From assembly GCA_018901125.1 (NCBI GenBank), contig JAHIFE010000021.1, forward strand, positions 1 to 58,844: a stretch of DNA of 58,844 nt, given 5' to 3'. Shown in pieces: positions 1 to 8,102 of the stretch. The notes beneath the pieces are model-generated. The model did no database searches. It was not told the DNA's origin and worked only from the letters and a program-made list of their open reading frames with translations. Each line of letters starts with the position of its first letter. The first letter of the stretch is position 1. The translations under genes and the position numbers were made by a program. Source of the DNA: Pseudomonadota bacterium. GTDB taxonomy: Bacteria > Desulfobacterota > Desulfobacteria > Desulfobacterales > RPRI01.

Positions 1-139
1 CCACTTTCAAAACGTTTCAGTTTGGTCAAGGTCAAGGCGGGTGAAAATTTTAACCGCAGGAATACATGGAGTATTTCGAGGATTAAAATTTTCACCCAAC
101 GCAGAGATCGGCCAAAATGGGACGTTTTGAAACTGGCTC
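1..139 (+). repeat. Palindromic MITE-like element, copy A (cut by window edge)
   Basis: A ~140-bp imperfect palindrome. Its termini are inverted repeats (full copies begin GAGCCACTTTCAAAACGT and end ACGTTTTGAAACTGGCTC). The arms hold GGTGAAAATTTTAA and its complement, and the centre is a short GGAATACATGGAGTATTTCGAGG segment. This copy lacks only the first three bases because the window starts inside it. It differs from the copy at the other window end at one internal base in the overlap. It encodes no protein and looks like a non-autonomous, transposase-mobilised element. Confidence 0.85.
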
Positions 140-412
140 TAACGATTTTATTAATCTTATACACACATATTATGTTACAAAAAAGATATTTCTATGATAT
201 TTTTGGATTATATTGAAAAGCATAAGGTAAATATTTTAAATAAACCAATAATTATTGGTCATTTTATTAAAAAATATATTTTGCTGAAATATATCACTAA
301 AATATAATAATTCAGTTAAATCAACATATCTAATTGTAATTATTTATTATATAAATTTTATATTAATAAAGATATCTGTATTGGAAATATTAATTTTTCT
401 TTTTTTAATCTC

Positions 413-441
413 TTGACATATAATCAATATCTGTATATTTT
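413..441 (+). promoter_or_regulatory. Candidate sigma-70-type promoter
   Basis: TTGACA at 413-418 is followed after 17 bases by TATTTT at 436-441, inside a very AT-rich stretch upstream of the small gene at 581. The -35 matches consensus exactly and the -10 matches four of six. In such AT-rich DNA chance matches are common, so this is tentative. The rest of 140-580 holds a partial MITE copy and no recognisable gene. Confidence 0.3.
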
Positions 442-480
442 TAACACTTACATAGAGTTATGATCTATTATATTCATATA

Positions 481-549
481 AGCTCTGCCATATTAAAATT
501 TGAGCCCAACGCAGAGATTGGCCAAAATGGGACGCTTTGAAATTGGCTC
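481..549 (+). repeat. MITE-like element, internally deleted copy B
   Basis: About half of the palindromic element survives: the right arm (AACGCAGAGATTGGCC ... TTGGCTC) with a short left end. It is flanked by ATATA on both sides (476-480 and 550-554), which reads as a target-site duplication that outlived an internal deletion. Confidence 0.65.
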
Positions 550-580
550 ATATAATAAATTATACCGGTTTGGGAAATAA

Positions 581-919
581 ATGAACTGTATTGATGCTGT
601 TGAAGGTACTGTAAAATCCATAATTAACGGCCTTTTTCAATTTTTTGTCGAATCCGAACTTGATGATACCGAATATATTAGAAGTATAAAAAGAGTTATG
701 GATTCAACCGATACTTTTCTCCAAAATAACAAAGAAATTGCCGGTGATCCCAAAACCTTAAGAAATGTTCTTTACGGATATGCCAAGGATTTATGGATGA
801 AACACCTTGCTAATAAAACAAAAACAAACAATGAAGATAAAGAACAAGCTCTTGAAAAAATGGAATATTATGAATATTATTTTGACTACATATACTGCCA
901 TGGAACGTATCCTCGTTGA
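581..919 (+). CDS. Hypothetical protein, 112 aa
   Basis: I do not recognise this protein. It is small, acidic and predicted mostly helical, with a Lys/Glu-rich segment around residues 77-92 followed by a Tyr-rich tail (EYYEYYFDYIYCHG). There is no signal peptide or membrane segment. The ATG has no strong ribosome-binding site (GGGAAATAA precedes it). It stands alone between a MITE fragment and ihfA. Internal codon use looks coding and a tentative promoter lies about 140 bases upstream, but the gene call itself is moderate. Confidence 0.5.
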   Translation: MNCIDAVEGTVKSIINGLFQFFVESELDDTEYIRSIKRVMDSTDTFLQNNKEIAGDPKTLRNVLYGYAKDLWMKHLANKTKTNNEDKEQALEKMEYYEYYFDYIYCHGTYPR

Positions 920-1223
920 TTAATAAATATGCAGTTAATTTGTAGTTATTTAGACCTGTTTTTAATAAACAGGATGGAATAAAATTCAGCATTAAAGATT
1001 AAATTGATAACTTATTTAAAAAATAGATATTATTGCTGGACTTTTTTCACAAAACTGTCATTATAGAAAAATAGAAAGCTCTCTTCATAAAAAAAAAGCA
1101 CTAAATAAATGGTTCTTTAGAGAGTGAATAAACAAAATGCCTTATGGGTGTTAATTTATAACAGGATATTTATACAAAAATTTACATTTTATCAGCAAGC
1201 GAAGAAGATTATTAGGAGGTGCC
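920..1223. other. Intergenic stretch, 304 bp
   Basis: AT-rich DNA upstream of ihfA. I see no RNA gene or convincing terminator. The only clear signal is the AGGAGGT ribosome-binding site at about 1215-1221, directly before the ihfA start codon. Confidence 0.5.
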
Positions 1224-1505
1224 ATGGCGTTAACTAAAAATGACATTGTTGCAAGAGTACATGAACTCGGCTTTACCAAAAAAAAATCGGTCGATATCAT
1301 TGAATCTCTTCTTATGATTATTAAAAATAACCTTGAAAATGGTGACGATGTTTTAATCTCAGGGTTCGGCAAGTTCTGTGTAAAGAAAAAGAGCCAGCGA
1401 AGAGGTAGAAATCCTGCCACAGGTTCCGATTTGATTTTAAGAGGAAGAAGAGTAGTTACTTTCAAATGCTCCGGGAAATTAAGGGATAAAATCAATAAAA
1501 ACTAA
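1224..1505 (+). CDS. ihfA: Integration host factor subunit alpha (HU/IHF family)
   Basis: A 93-aa HU/IHF-family DNA-bending protein. The N-terminal helical dimerisation part (residues 1-42) is followed by the beta-arm region with the signature GRNPATG (about residues 65-71), whose proline intercalates into DNA in IHF and HU. The short length and the SQRRGRNPATG arm fit IHF-alpha better than HU. The ATG follows a near-perfect AGGAGGT at 5-6 bases. It is monocistronic, and a MITE copy is inserted 5 bp after the stop codon. IHF often assists sigma-54 promoters, and a sigma-54-dependent regulator lies next door on the opposite strand; a functional link is only inference. Confidence 0.88.
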   Translation: MALTKNDIVARVHELGFTKKKSVDIIESLLMIIKNNLENGDDVLISGFGKFCVKKKSQRRGRNPATGSDLILRGRRVVTFKCSGKLRDKINKN

Positions 1506-1510
1506 TAGAA

Positions 1511-1675
1511 GAGCCACTTTCAAAACGTTTCAGTTTGGTCAAGGTCAAGGCGGATGAAAATTTTAACCGCAGGAATACATGGAGTATTTCGAGGATAGCG
1601 CTAAAGCTTCACTAAAGTGCATAATTTTCATCCAACGCAGAGATCGGCCAAAATGGGACGTTTCGAAACTGGCTC
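1511..1675 (+). repeat. MITE-like element, copy C with an internal insertion
   Basis: A full-length copy with terminal inverted repeats GAGCCACTTTC / GAAACTGGCTC. It is flanked by AGAA at 1507-1510 and 1676-1679, a likely 4-bp target duplication. It carries about 25 extra bases in the centre (ATAGCGCTAAAGCTTCACT and adjoining bases), so it is 165 bp instead of ~141. It starts 5 bp after the ihfA stop. Confidence 0.85.
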
Positions 1676-1738
1676 AGAAGTTTTCCCTTAGTTTTATAGA
1701 CTGCAAGAATAAATTCTATCCGACATATTTTCAAATTT

Positions 1739-1786
1739 ACCCAAGGCGGACATACGATTTATATATAATAGATGTTCACCTTGGGT
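1739..1786. terminator. Stem-loop between ihfA and the response regulator gene
   Basis: ACCCAAGGCGGACA (1739-1752) pairs with TGTTCACCTTGGGT (1773-1786), 12 of 14 positions, around a 20-base AT-rich loop. It lies between convergent genes and could end transcription from either side, but neither strand has a good U-tract after it, so a terminator role is uncertain. Confidence 0.35.
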
Positions 1787-1877
1787 AATATATTGATATA
1801 GTTGGATAATTATAAAAGTAGATGAAATTTTTTTCCGGATTAAACTCCGAAATTATTCGAGTATAATTTTACATGGT

Positions 1878-3263
1878 TTACAATTTGATATCGTAAACTT
1901 TCATTTTGCTTAAAAGTGAAGGATGGCTTATTTCAAGAAGTTGAGACGCTTTTGTTCTGTTTCCATTTGTTGCCTCAAGAGCTTTCTGGATCAGCTTTTT
2001 TTCTACATCAATATGTGCAGCTTTTATTGAATACCCTTCAATATCATTATCTTTTATGTTTGCTTTTTTATTTGCCAGTTCCGGGGGAAAGTTGTCTGGT
2101 ATTAGAATAGGTTGTTCAGCAAGGACTACCGCCCTTTCAATAATATTCTCAAGTTCCCTAACATTTCCGGGCCATTCATACTCAAGCAGTAAAGACATTG
2201 CAGAAGGTGAAATCCCTTTAATATTATTGTTAAGTTTTATATTCAAAGCGTTTATAAAATGATCGCATAAAAGCGGGATATCTTCTGCCCTTTCTCTAAG
2301 AGGCGGAATCTTTACTGTCAGTACATTTAGCCTGTAATAAAGATCCTGCCTGAAAGCAGGTGTTTTAATCTCTTCTTCAAGATTTTTTGAGGTCGCCGAT
2401 ATAACCCGTACGTCAATTTTTTTTGTTTTGGAATCGCCTATCGGCCTTATTTCGTTTTCCTGTAGTACCCGGAGTATTTTTACCTGTAATGAAATAGGCA
2501 GGTCTCCTATTTCATCAAGAAAAATTGTCCCGCTGTCAGCCTCTTCAAAAAGACCTTTTTTATCCCTGTCTGCTCCTGTAAATGCTCCTTTTTTATAACC
2601 AAAAAGCTCGCTTTCGAGAAGGTTTTCCGGTATGCCGCCACAATTAACCGGAACAAGCGGTTTTTTCGATCTGCTTCCTCCGAAATGAATTCCTCTTGCT
2701 ATGAGCTCCTTACCGGTTCCGCTTTCACCTACAATTAACACCGTGGTATTATACTGAGCAGCCTTGGCTGAAAGAGTAAAAACCGATTCCATTATCTTGC
2801 TTTTTGCTATCATATTACCGAAAGAATATCTTCCTTCAATTTTTTCAATTTCCTGTCGCAAGAAACGGTTTTCTCTCTTTAACCGCTCTCTTTCTTCAGC
2901 TTTTTTTAAAGAAAGAAAAACTTCATCAGCTTTAAACGGTTTTGAAATATAATCATAAGCACCCTCTTTCATTGCTTCAATCGCCGTGTCCATAGTACCG
3001 TATGCAGACATCATTATAATGGTGGCACTTATCTTGTTTCTGACCTTTTTCAGAAACTCGATTCCATTCATTTTGGGCATTTTAATATCACAAAGAATAA
3101 AATCATATTGGGTGCTATCAACCATAATAAGACCTTCAAATCCGTCTGCGGCAGTATCAACAATATAACCGAACTTCTTAAGCATGGCGTTTAGCATATG
3201 ACGCATGTTTTCTTCATCATCAATAACCAGAAGCCGTTTTTGAGTATTTGTATTTTTTTCCAT
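1878..3263 (-). CDS. Sigma-54-dependent response regulator, NtrC/AtoC type
   Basis: A 461-aa two-component regulator with three domains. The receiver domain (about residues 10-122) has acidic pocket D15/D16, phospho-acceptor D59 and the K of YISKPF near 108. The AAA+ domain (about 150-375) has Walker A GESGTGKE (179-186), the sigma-54 contact loop GAFTGA (226-231) and Walker B IFLDEIGDL. A Fis-type helix-turn-helix lies in the last ~45 residues (GNRTKASQLLEIS). It should activate sigma-54 promoters after phosphorylation by the kinase encoded just upstream. A MITE (copy D) separates the two genes, so translational coupling may be lost. No strong ribosome-binding site precedes the ATG. Target genes cannot be read from this window. 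Confidence 0.93.
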   Translation of the reverse strand: MEKNTNTQKRLLVIDDEENMRHMLNAMLKKFGYIVDTAADGFEGLIMVDSTQYDFILCDIKMPKMNGIEFLKKVRNKISATIIMMSAYGTMDTAIEAMKEGAYDYISKPFKADEVFLSLKKAEERERLKRENRFLRQEIEKIEGRYSFGNMIAKSKIMESVFTLSAKAAQYNTTVLIVGESGTGKELIARGIHFGGSRSKKPLVPVNCGGIPENLLESELFGYKKGAFTGADRDKKGLFEEADSGTIFLDEIGDLPISLQVKILRVLQENEIRPIGDSKTKKIDVRVISATSKNLEEEIKTPAFRQDLYYRLNVLTVKIPPLRERAEDIPLLCDHFINALNIKLNNNIKGISPSAMSLLLEYEWPGNVRELENIIERAVVLAEQPILIPDNFPPELANKKANIKDNDIEGYSIKAAHIDVEKKLIQKALEATNGNRTKASQLLEISHPSLLSKMKVYDIKL

Positions 3264-3283
3264 AAGTTTATATTAACTTTATT

Positions 3284-3425
3284 GAGCAAATTTGAAAACG
3301 TTTCAGTTTGGTCAATCTCAAGGCGGGCGAAAATTTCAAACACAGGAATACATTGAGTATTTCGAGGATTGAAATTTGAGCCCACCGCAGAGATCGGCCA
3401 AAATGGGGCGTTTTGAAACTGGCTC
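3284..3425 (-). repeat. MITE-like element, copy D, inside a two-component operon
   Basis: A 142-bp copy bounded by GAGCAAATTTG and CAAACTGGCTC-type ends, with TATT duplicated at 3280-3283 and 3426-3429. Its terminal base supplies the last base of the histidine kinase stop codon (TAG on the minus strand). Removing the element and one TATT restores TAA at the same codon, so kinase length is unchanged. Confidence 0.85.
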
Positions 3426-4981
3426 TATTGTTTTATTTCTTCGCAAAGAGGAAGGTATATGGATATCGTTGCTCCTTCTTCTTTATTGCTGCTTTTAGCC
3501 TCGATCTTTCCTCCCATGCCTTCAATAATCGAAAAGCATACAAACAGTCCAAGCCCTGTGCCCTTGCCGGACTCTTTTGTAGTAAAGAAAGGATCAAAGA
3601 TATTGCCGATGGAATCCTCCGAAATTCCGGAACCATTATCAACAACAGAAACTTTTATCGAAGGCATGTTATTAATTGCTTTAGCATCGGCGCTGTTTAT
3701 GTTTTCTGTCTTTATCAGGCATTGACCCTTAACTTTGTCCTTAGATGAAGAAATCGCATCCGCAGCATTTATAACAAGATTTAAAAAAATTTGACTCAAC
3801 TGATTTGAATCGGATAACACATTATCATTTTTTGCGTCGAGTGAAATTTTCAATTCTATGCCGGACATAAAAGGCTGATATTTTACAATCTCGGCTATCT
3901 CTTGTATTGCTTCATGCACTCCTGTTTTACTGTTCTTTACTTCCGAGGGACGGGAAAAATCGAGAAGCTGACGGATTATAATATTTATCCTGTTAATTTC
4001 GCTCTCAGCTCTTTCTATATATTCAAATTTGTCACAATCTGAAATATCATCCTGTTTGAGCAAACCCAGATAACCTAATACTATTCCTATAGGATTTCCG
4101 ATTTCATGCGCTATCCCGGAAGACAATCTGCCAACGGAAGCAAGCTTTTCCGCCCTTATAACATCCTTTTCAGCCTTTTTTAAATCAGCATTCATCTTTT
4201 CAAGAGATTGTACATTGTCCTGCAGTTTTTCCTTGTCTTCCGAAATTCTTTTCAAAAGGCGGTTTAAAGCCTTTGACAGTTTGTTGAACTCATTATCTTT
4301 GTTGTCATGCAAGAAAAAGAATCCATCTTCGTCCCGGAACCCATCAGCCCTTTGAAGCATTTGTTGAACAGGCTTTACTGCAATTTTTGAAACAAAATGA
4401 AGCCCTATCAAAGTCAATACAAATGCATTGATCATTAAATAAATGATAAGTACTTTCTGGGAGCGCCTTATAACACTGTAAATGTTTTCGAGCTCAATAA
4501 CAATACCTGCCCCTGCTTCAACTTCTCCATTAACCAACAGAGGAACTGATATCATAAGATAACGATCCTGCATCCACAAGACACCCCAGGTTGTTCCTAT
4601 ATGCCTTATGGTTTTATTTAAAGATTTAACCGACTGCTTTGTTATATTTCTTATTTCATCGGAAAGCAGGCTGTTTAAACCACCTGAATAAAGAATATTT
4701 GAATTTTTATCCTGTACCAAGAGGCAGGAAAAACCCGCTTCTTTCAAAATCTTTTCCAATCTTTCACTATATGCCGGCTCGATAAACAAGTTCTTTCGAT
4801 CTTCATCTATTGAAATGTGATTTTCCACCTCGGATAAAATGAGATTTGCTTTAGATATTTCTGACTTAATAAGACCATGTTGAGCTGTTATAATCATAAT
4901 GAAATCAATAAGAAACATTGCAACAATTAAAAGTATTGCAATATAAAGTGCAATATTTGTTTTTATTCCCTGAATAGTCAC
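3425..4981 (-). CDS. Membrane sensor histidine kinase
   Basis: A 518-aa kinase. An N-terminal membrane helix (about residues 10-32) is followed by a ~140-residue extracytoplasmic sensor part, a second membrane helix, a HAMP-like linker and coiled coil, and a HisKA domain with phospho-acceptor His in SSGIAHEIGNPIG. The HATPase domain shows the N box (NLVINAADAI), G1 (DNGSGIS) and G2 (GKGTGLGLFV). The GTG start follows GGAGA at 6 bases. It is the partner of the NtrC-type regulator downstream. The sensor segment resembles no ligand domain I can name, so the signal is unknown. The stop codon is partly built from the inserted MITE. Confidence 0.92.
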   Translation of the reverse strand: MTIQGIKTNIALYIAILLIVAMFLIDFIMIITAQHGLIKSEISKANLILSEVENHISIDEDRKNLFIEPAYSERLEKILKEAGFSCLLVQDKNSNILYSGGLNSLLSDEIRNITKQSVKSLNKTIRHIGTTWGVLWMQDRYLMISVPLLVNGEVEAGAGIVIELENIYSVIRRSQKVLIIYLMINAFVLTLIGLHFVSKIAVKPVQQMLQRADGFRDEDGFFFLHDNKDNEFNKLSKALNRLLKRISEDKEKLQDNVQSLEKMNADLKKAEKDVIRAEKLASVGRLSSGIAHEIGNPIGIVLGYLGLLKQDDISDCDKFEYIERAESEINRINIIIRQLLDFSRPSEVKNSKTGVHEAIQEIAEIVKYQPFMSGIELKISLDAKNDNVLSDSNQLSQIFLNLVINAADAISSSKDKVKGQCLIKTENINSADAKAINNMPSIKVSVVDNGSGISEDSIGNIFDPFFTTKESGKGTGLGLFVCFSIIEGMGGKIEAKSSNKEEGATISIYLPLCEEIKQ

Positions 4982-5106
4982 TATATTCTCCGCTGATTAT
5001 AACGGGTTGAAATATTTTAAATCATTATTACTATATAACCGTTGATTATTGCAATAACTAAACACAAGACTTTTGAAGAATATCAAATTGATACCTTTGC
5101 ATAATG

Positions 5107-5698
5107 ATATATTAAAAAAAGCGGCAGCGTACTTTGCGAAGGAGTCCCACAGCGAGGTGCGCGATGATAAAGAGACTGCGGCGGCTCCAGTATCCAGTAC
5201 CCTTGTTATATAAGGTGTTAAATGTATCTGTAAGCGGATATCATGCATGGCTTAACAGAAAGCATTCAGCTCGTTTCCTTGCGGAAGGGAGGCCTGAAGT
5301 TGAGGTGCTGGCGGCGCATAAGCGCACCCGAAAGACATGCGGAAATGAGCGGCTTCAGAAGGAGAACACGGAGTGAAGGTGGGTATATACCGTGTAAGAA
5401 AGATTCGCAAGAAATTGGGGATAAATTGCAAACAGACAAAGAAGTTCAAGGTAACAACGGATTCAAAGCACAATTTGCCTGTGGCGAACAACCTGCTTAA
5501 TCAAAAGTTTGAAACGACTGCACCAAACCGGGTCTGGGTATCCGACATCACATATATACCGACAAATGAAGGCTGGTTATATCTTGCCGGACATAAGGAT
5601 ATATTCACAGGGAAGGTTGTGGGATATGCAATGGGCAGCCGTTCCTTATTTAAGGCGGTAGTTACCAAGCGGCCAGAGAGTTGTCTCATAACAGTTTA
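5107..5698 (+). pseudogene. IS3-family transposase remnant (orfA end plus broken orfB)
   Basis: The remnant starts with the C-terminus of OrfA (ILKKAAAYFAKES, ~5107-5150). OrfB follows in another frame from about 5164 (IKRLRRLQYPVPLLYKVL ... SVSGYHAWL). OrfB then shifts frame near 5370 into a segment with RVRKIRKKLGI and the catalytic-core start NRVWVSDITYIPT. After YAMGSR a stretch is missing, and the text resumes with LFKAVVTKRPE before stopping early, so the later DDE residues are gone. Neither end has recognisable IS termini. It is a dead fragment between the sensor kinase and the lipoprotein cluster. Confidence 0.85.
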
Positions 5699-5785
5699 GT
5701 CCCTTCCTTTACACCAAATTTTTCTGCACGATTATCAAGCTATCAGCTTGAATCGTTGCAGAGGTCAGCTTTTTTTATGAAACTT

Positions 5786-6370
5786 TTATTGGATGCAGGT
5801 ACGGGAAACAGCTTCCCCGTATTTGGCAACTATGCCTTGTGCTACCTTGCTTGCCGCATCTTCATAGCTTTGAGTGCTGCTAGCGGAATTGCTGCCGCTA
5901 AAAACTACCATACCAGTCTCAACATCCACAATTCTTATATCGGCAGCAACATTGTATACATCTTTATAAACAGTAAAAAGGCCCAGAAATATCGGAATTG
6001 TTGAAGTGCCAAATTGACTGGTTGTACCTAGAATAACGGCATTGGCTCCTAATAGCTTTCCGACTTTAATTGCCTGTTTTTCATCAGTTAACCCGGACAT
6101 GCCAAGTTTAATTTCTTCTAATATCGAATGTAATTTCTTCCTTTCCACCAAAATAACTGACGGCACTTTCATTAATTCCAACGTAACTGCATTGGCAACA
6201 ATACTACCCGAACTTCCTGTTTCTGCTCCAGGAGCATCTTTAAAATTGATGACAGATATTCGAGTAAGTTTATTCAGAACACTTTGGTCAGCTGTTATTG
6301 ATATTTTTGGATCATTGGCGCATCCGTTGAGAAAGGCAAAACAAAGAATAAAAACAGCAAATATTTTCAA
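5786..6370 (-). CDS. CsgG/FlgO-like lipoprotein
   Basis: A 194-aa probable lipoprotein with a short signal peptide and lipobox FLNGC (Cys near residue 17). The mature part has the alternating beta/alpha look of CsgG-type proteins (ISVINFKDA; VILVERKKLHSILEE; KLLGANAVILGTTSQFG; RIVDVETGMVVFSGS), a fold found in outer-membrane secretion pores and in stress- or flagella-related lipoproteins. It is shorter than true CsgG and lacks its pore hairpins. The start is TTG, supported by AGGAGA eight bases upstream and by the signal peptide. It is the last of three lipoprotein genes on this strand. The exact role is unknown. Confidence 0.7.
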   Translation of the reverse strand: MKIFAVFILCFAFLNGCANDPKISITADQSVLNKLTRISVINFKDAPGAETGSSGSIVANAVTLELMKVPSVILVERKKLHSILEEIKLGMSGLTDEKQAIKVGKLLGANAVILGTTSQFGTSTIPIFLGLFTVYKDVYNVAADIRIVDVETGMVVFSGSNSASSTQSYEDAASKVAQGIVAKYGEAVSRTCIQ

Positions 6371-6469
6371 AGAAAGAATCTCCTAATATCGGCCATGGTT
6401 ATACTACTGCGAAAAGATCTATAATTGCTTTATTCACAGGCATATTAAGTGCCCTATATATAAACAAGG

Positions 6470-7345
6470 CTATTTTGTTTTTGGTATATTTCTCACGCTG
6501 TTCAAAAACTCTTCCGATCTAATATATTTTTCTATGTTATGAATGGCTATCCAGTGCGACATGTTAACCGCAATACCATGACACTCATCAGTAAGTACCT
6601 GGCGAGGTCCGGCTGTGCCATATCCTGTGAAAGAATTGCCCCACAAAACTATCCGTTCAGAAGAATTTGGTTCTAACAATGCCACTTTAAATCTGGACCA
6701 TGCTTGCACGGTAACAAATAAGAAGGCCTGCACAACATCGCTGCTATATTTGTCTATTTTAATCTCAACAACACCATCGGCTCCCTCTATAAGTTGATGA
6801 GAAATCCAATCGGCAGCGCCTTTATCTGTATCAGACAAAGCGTCTATACTGATCGATTCATTTTTGTCTTTTGCATCGTCATAATCTGCCTTGTTGCCAT
6901 CTCTGTAGCTTTTTGGGCTTATATCATCTTTACCATTTGCTGCTTTAGGTGGTAATTGCAACTTCTCTTGAGATAATTTATCAGGGATTGGAGGAGAAAC
7001 ATTTATAACTTTATAACCGGCTTTTTCAAGAATATTTCTTATGTGATAAGCTGTCTGTGTTTCAAGATCATCTTTGTTAGCAATAAACGCAAAGCTGGTT
7101 GGAATCATTATGCTATTTCGCATAATTCCACATATGCGCTTAAATTTTACCGAATTTGGACGCGTATCTTTAACAATTAATACTAATTTAAGGTTGTTAT
7201 CAGGCAGGGAATCCGACAAGCTTGGTTTCTCGATCAATAATACCGGTTTTGGAGTAAAAGCACATCCACTTATAAGTGATATAAGAAATAAAATAAATAA
7301 TCCAAAAACAGCTTTGTGCTTAACAGCTTTTTCATTTCTTTTCAT
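6470..7345 (-). CDS. Putative YajG/DUF-type lipoprotein, 291 aa
   Basis: A predicted lipoprotein: Lys-rich N-terminus, hydrophobic stretch FGLFILFLISLISGC and a lipobox cysteine near residue 28. I start it at 7345, where ATG follows GAAAGG and gives a normal signal peptide; an upstream in-frame start would add 16 residues before the signal. The mature protein has KLVLIVKDTRPNS near its start and a middle Asp/Lys-rich insertion (about residues 130-165). It lies between two other small lipoproteins with short gaps, suggesting one envelope-related unit. I cannot assign a function. Confidence 0.65.
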   Translation of the reverse strand: MKRNEKAVKHKAVFGLFILFLISLISGCAFTPKPVLLIEKPSLSDSLPDNNLKLVLIVKDTRPNSVKFKRICGIMRNSIMIPTSFAFIANKDDLETQTAYHIRNILEKAGYKVINVSPPIPDKLSQEKLQLPPKAANGKDDISPKSYRDGNKADYDDAKDKNESISIDALSDTDKGAADWISHQLIEGADGVVEIKIDKYSSDVVQAFLFVTVQAWSRFKVALLEPNSSERIVLWGNSFTGYGTAGPRQVLTDECHGIAVNMSHWIAIHNIEKYIRSEEFLNSVRNIPKTK

Positions 7346-7453
7346 AATATAACCTTTCGTAAATTTCGCCGGACTATCCACAATCCATATCACTATCTTT
7401 ACACCCGATTTATGGCTTCACAACCGCAATTTCAATAGGCACTGTTCAATATA

Positions 7454-7981
7454 TTATATATTTTTCTGAATATGTTCTATAATTTGCTCTGAGGCTCGCT
7501 CGATCGCCTGAGACGTTGTTCCGGCAAAAATACTTCCTTCTGACGACTGCCCTTCAATTTCAAATTTGCCGACAGATTTTCCCGTCTTCGCATCAATCAG
7601 TTCACCAATAATTGACGCAAGTGCACGACCGGCACCTGCCCCTAGCATAAGCCTTCTGGAAGTACTAACTTTTACCAATTGCACTAATTTTAAATTTAGC
7701 TGTAATTCAGACCCTCCACTTGAAGAACTTTGGGTAATAACCTCGAGTTTATTCTGCTCACGAAGCTTATCAATAACCAATTTTTCAAGTTGACCCACTT
7801 CTTCGGAAGAATCAGATAATTCAGATGATGCTTTAACCATAACAGCTTTGTAATTTGATAGGCTCTCTGTCATAGGAGTTGAAGAACGGATTATTCCTGA
7901 TGAAGCACAACCATTTAATAAAAAAGCAACAACTATTATAATCCCACAATTTGCTAAAATATTAAGGCGATAATTCTTCAT
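7454..7981 (-). CDS. DUF4410-like lipoprotein, 175 aa
   Basis: A predicted lipoprotein with signal sequence and lipobox FLLNGCASSG (Cys near residue 24). The mature part resembles DUF4410-type proteins: YKAVMVKASSELSDSS, then KLVIDKLREQNKLEVI, LQLNLKLVQLVKVS and a beta-rich end (GELIDAKTGKSVGKFEIEG). The ATG at 7981 is preferred because it opens a proper signal peptide and lies after the hairpin terminator at 8011-8043; an upstream in-frame start would run back through that hairpin. It is the first of three consecutive lipoprotein genes. Function unknown. Confidence 0.68.
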   Translation of the reverse strand: MKNYRLNILANCGIIIVVAFLLNGCASSGIIRSSTPMTESLSNYKAVMVKASSELSDSSEEVGQLEKLVIDKLREQNKLEVITQSSSSGGSELQLNLKLVQLVKVSTSRRLMLGAGAGRALASIIGELIDAKTGKSVGKFEIEGQSSEGSIFAGTTSQAIERASEQIIEHIQKNI

Positions 7982-8010
7982 TAACCATACCTCTACTTCT
8001 GTAGATACAA

Positions 8011-8043
8011 AAACACCGCTCTTCCATAAGATGAGCGGTGTTT
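8011..8043. terminator. Bidirectional intrinsic terminator at the end of the catabolic cluster
   Basis: AAACACCGCTC (8011-8021) pairs perfectly with GAGCGGTGTTT (8033-8043) around an 11-base loop. On the minus strand the stem runs into TTTTTG, and on the plus strand into TTTTATT. It lies 60 bp after the last thiolase gene and just before the DUF4410-like lipoprotein start, so it separates the catabolic cluster from the lipoprotein genes. Confidence 0.8.
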
Positions 8044-8102
8044 TATTACCTATATAATTTAACAAGTTAATAATTGCATAACTTATATTTAAATATTTAA
8101 TT

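Noticed and set aside
1-139. Small protein reading frames inside the MITE copies
   Set aside because: The same frame recurs in several copies only because the repeat is conserved; no ribosome-binding site is present and copies with indels break it.
5107-5698. Active insertion sequence
   Set aside because: OrfA is truncated, OrfB is frameshifted and internally deleted, and terminal inverted repeats are missing.
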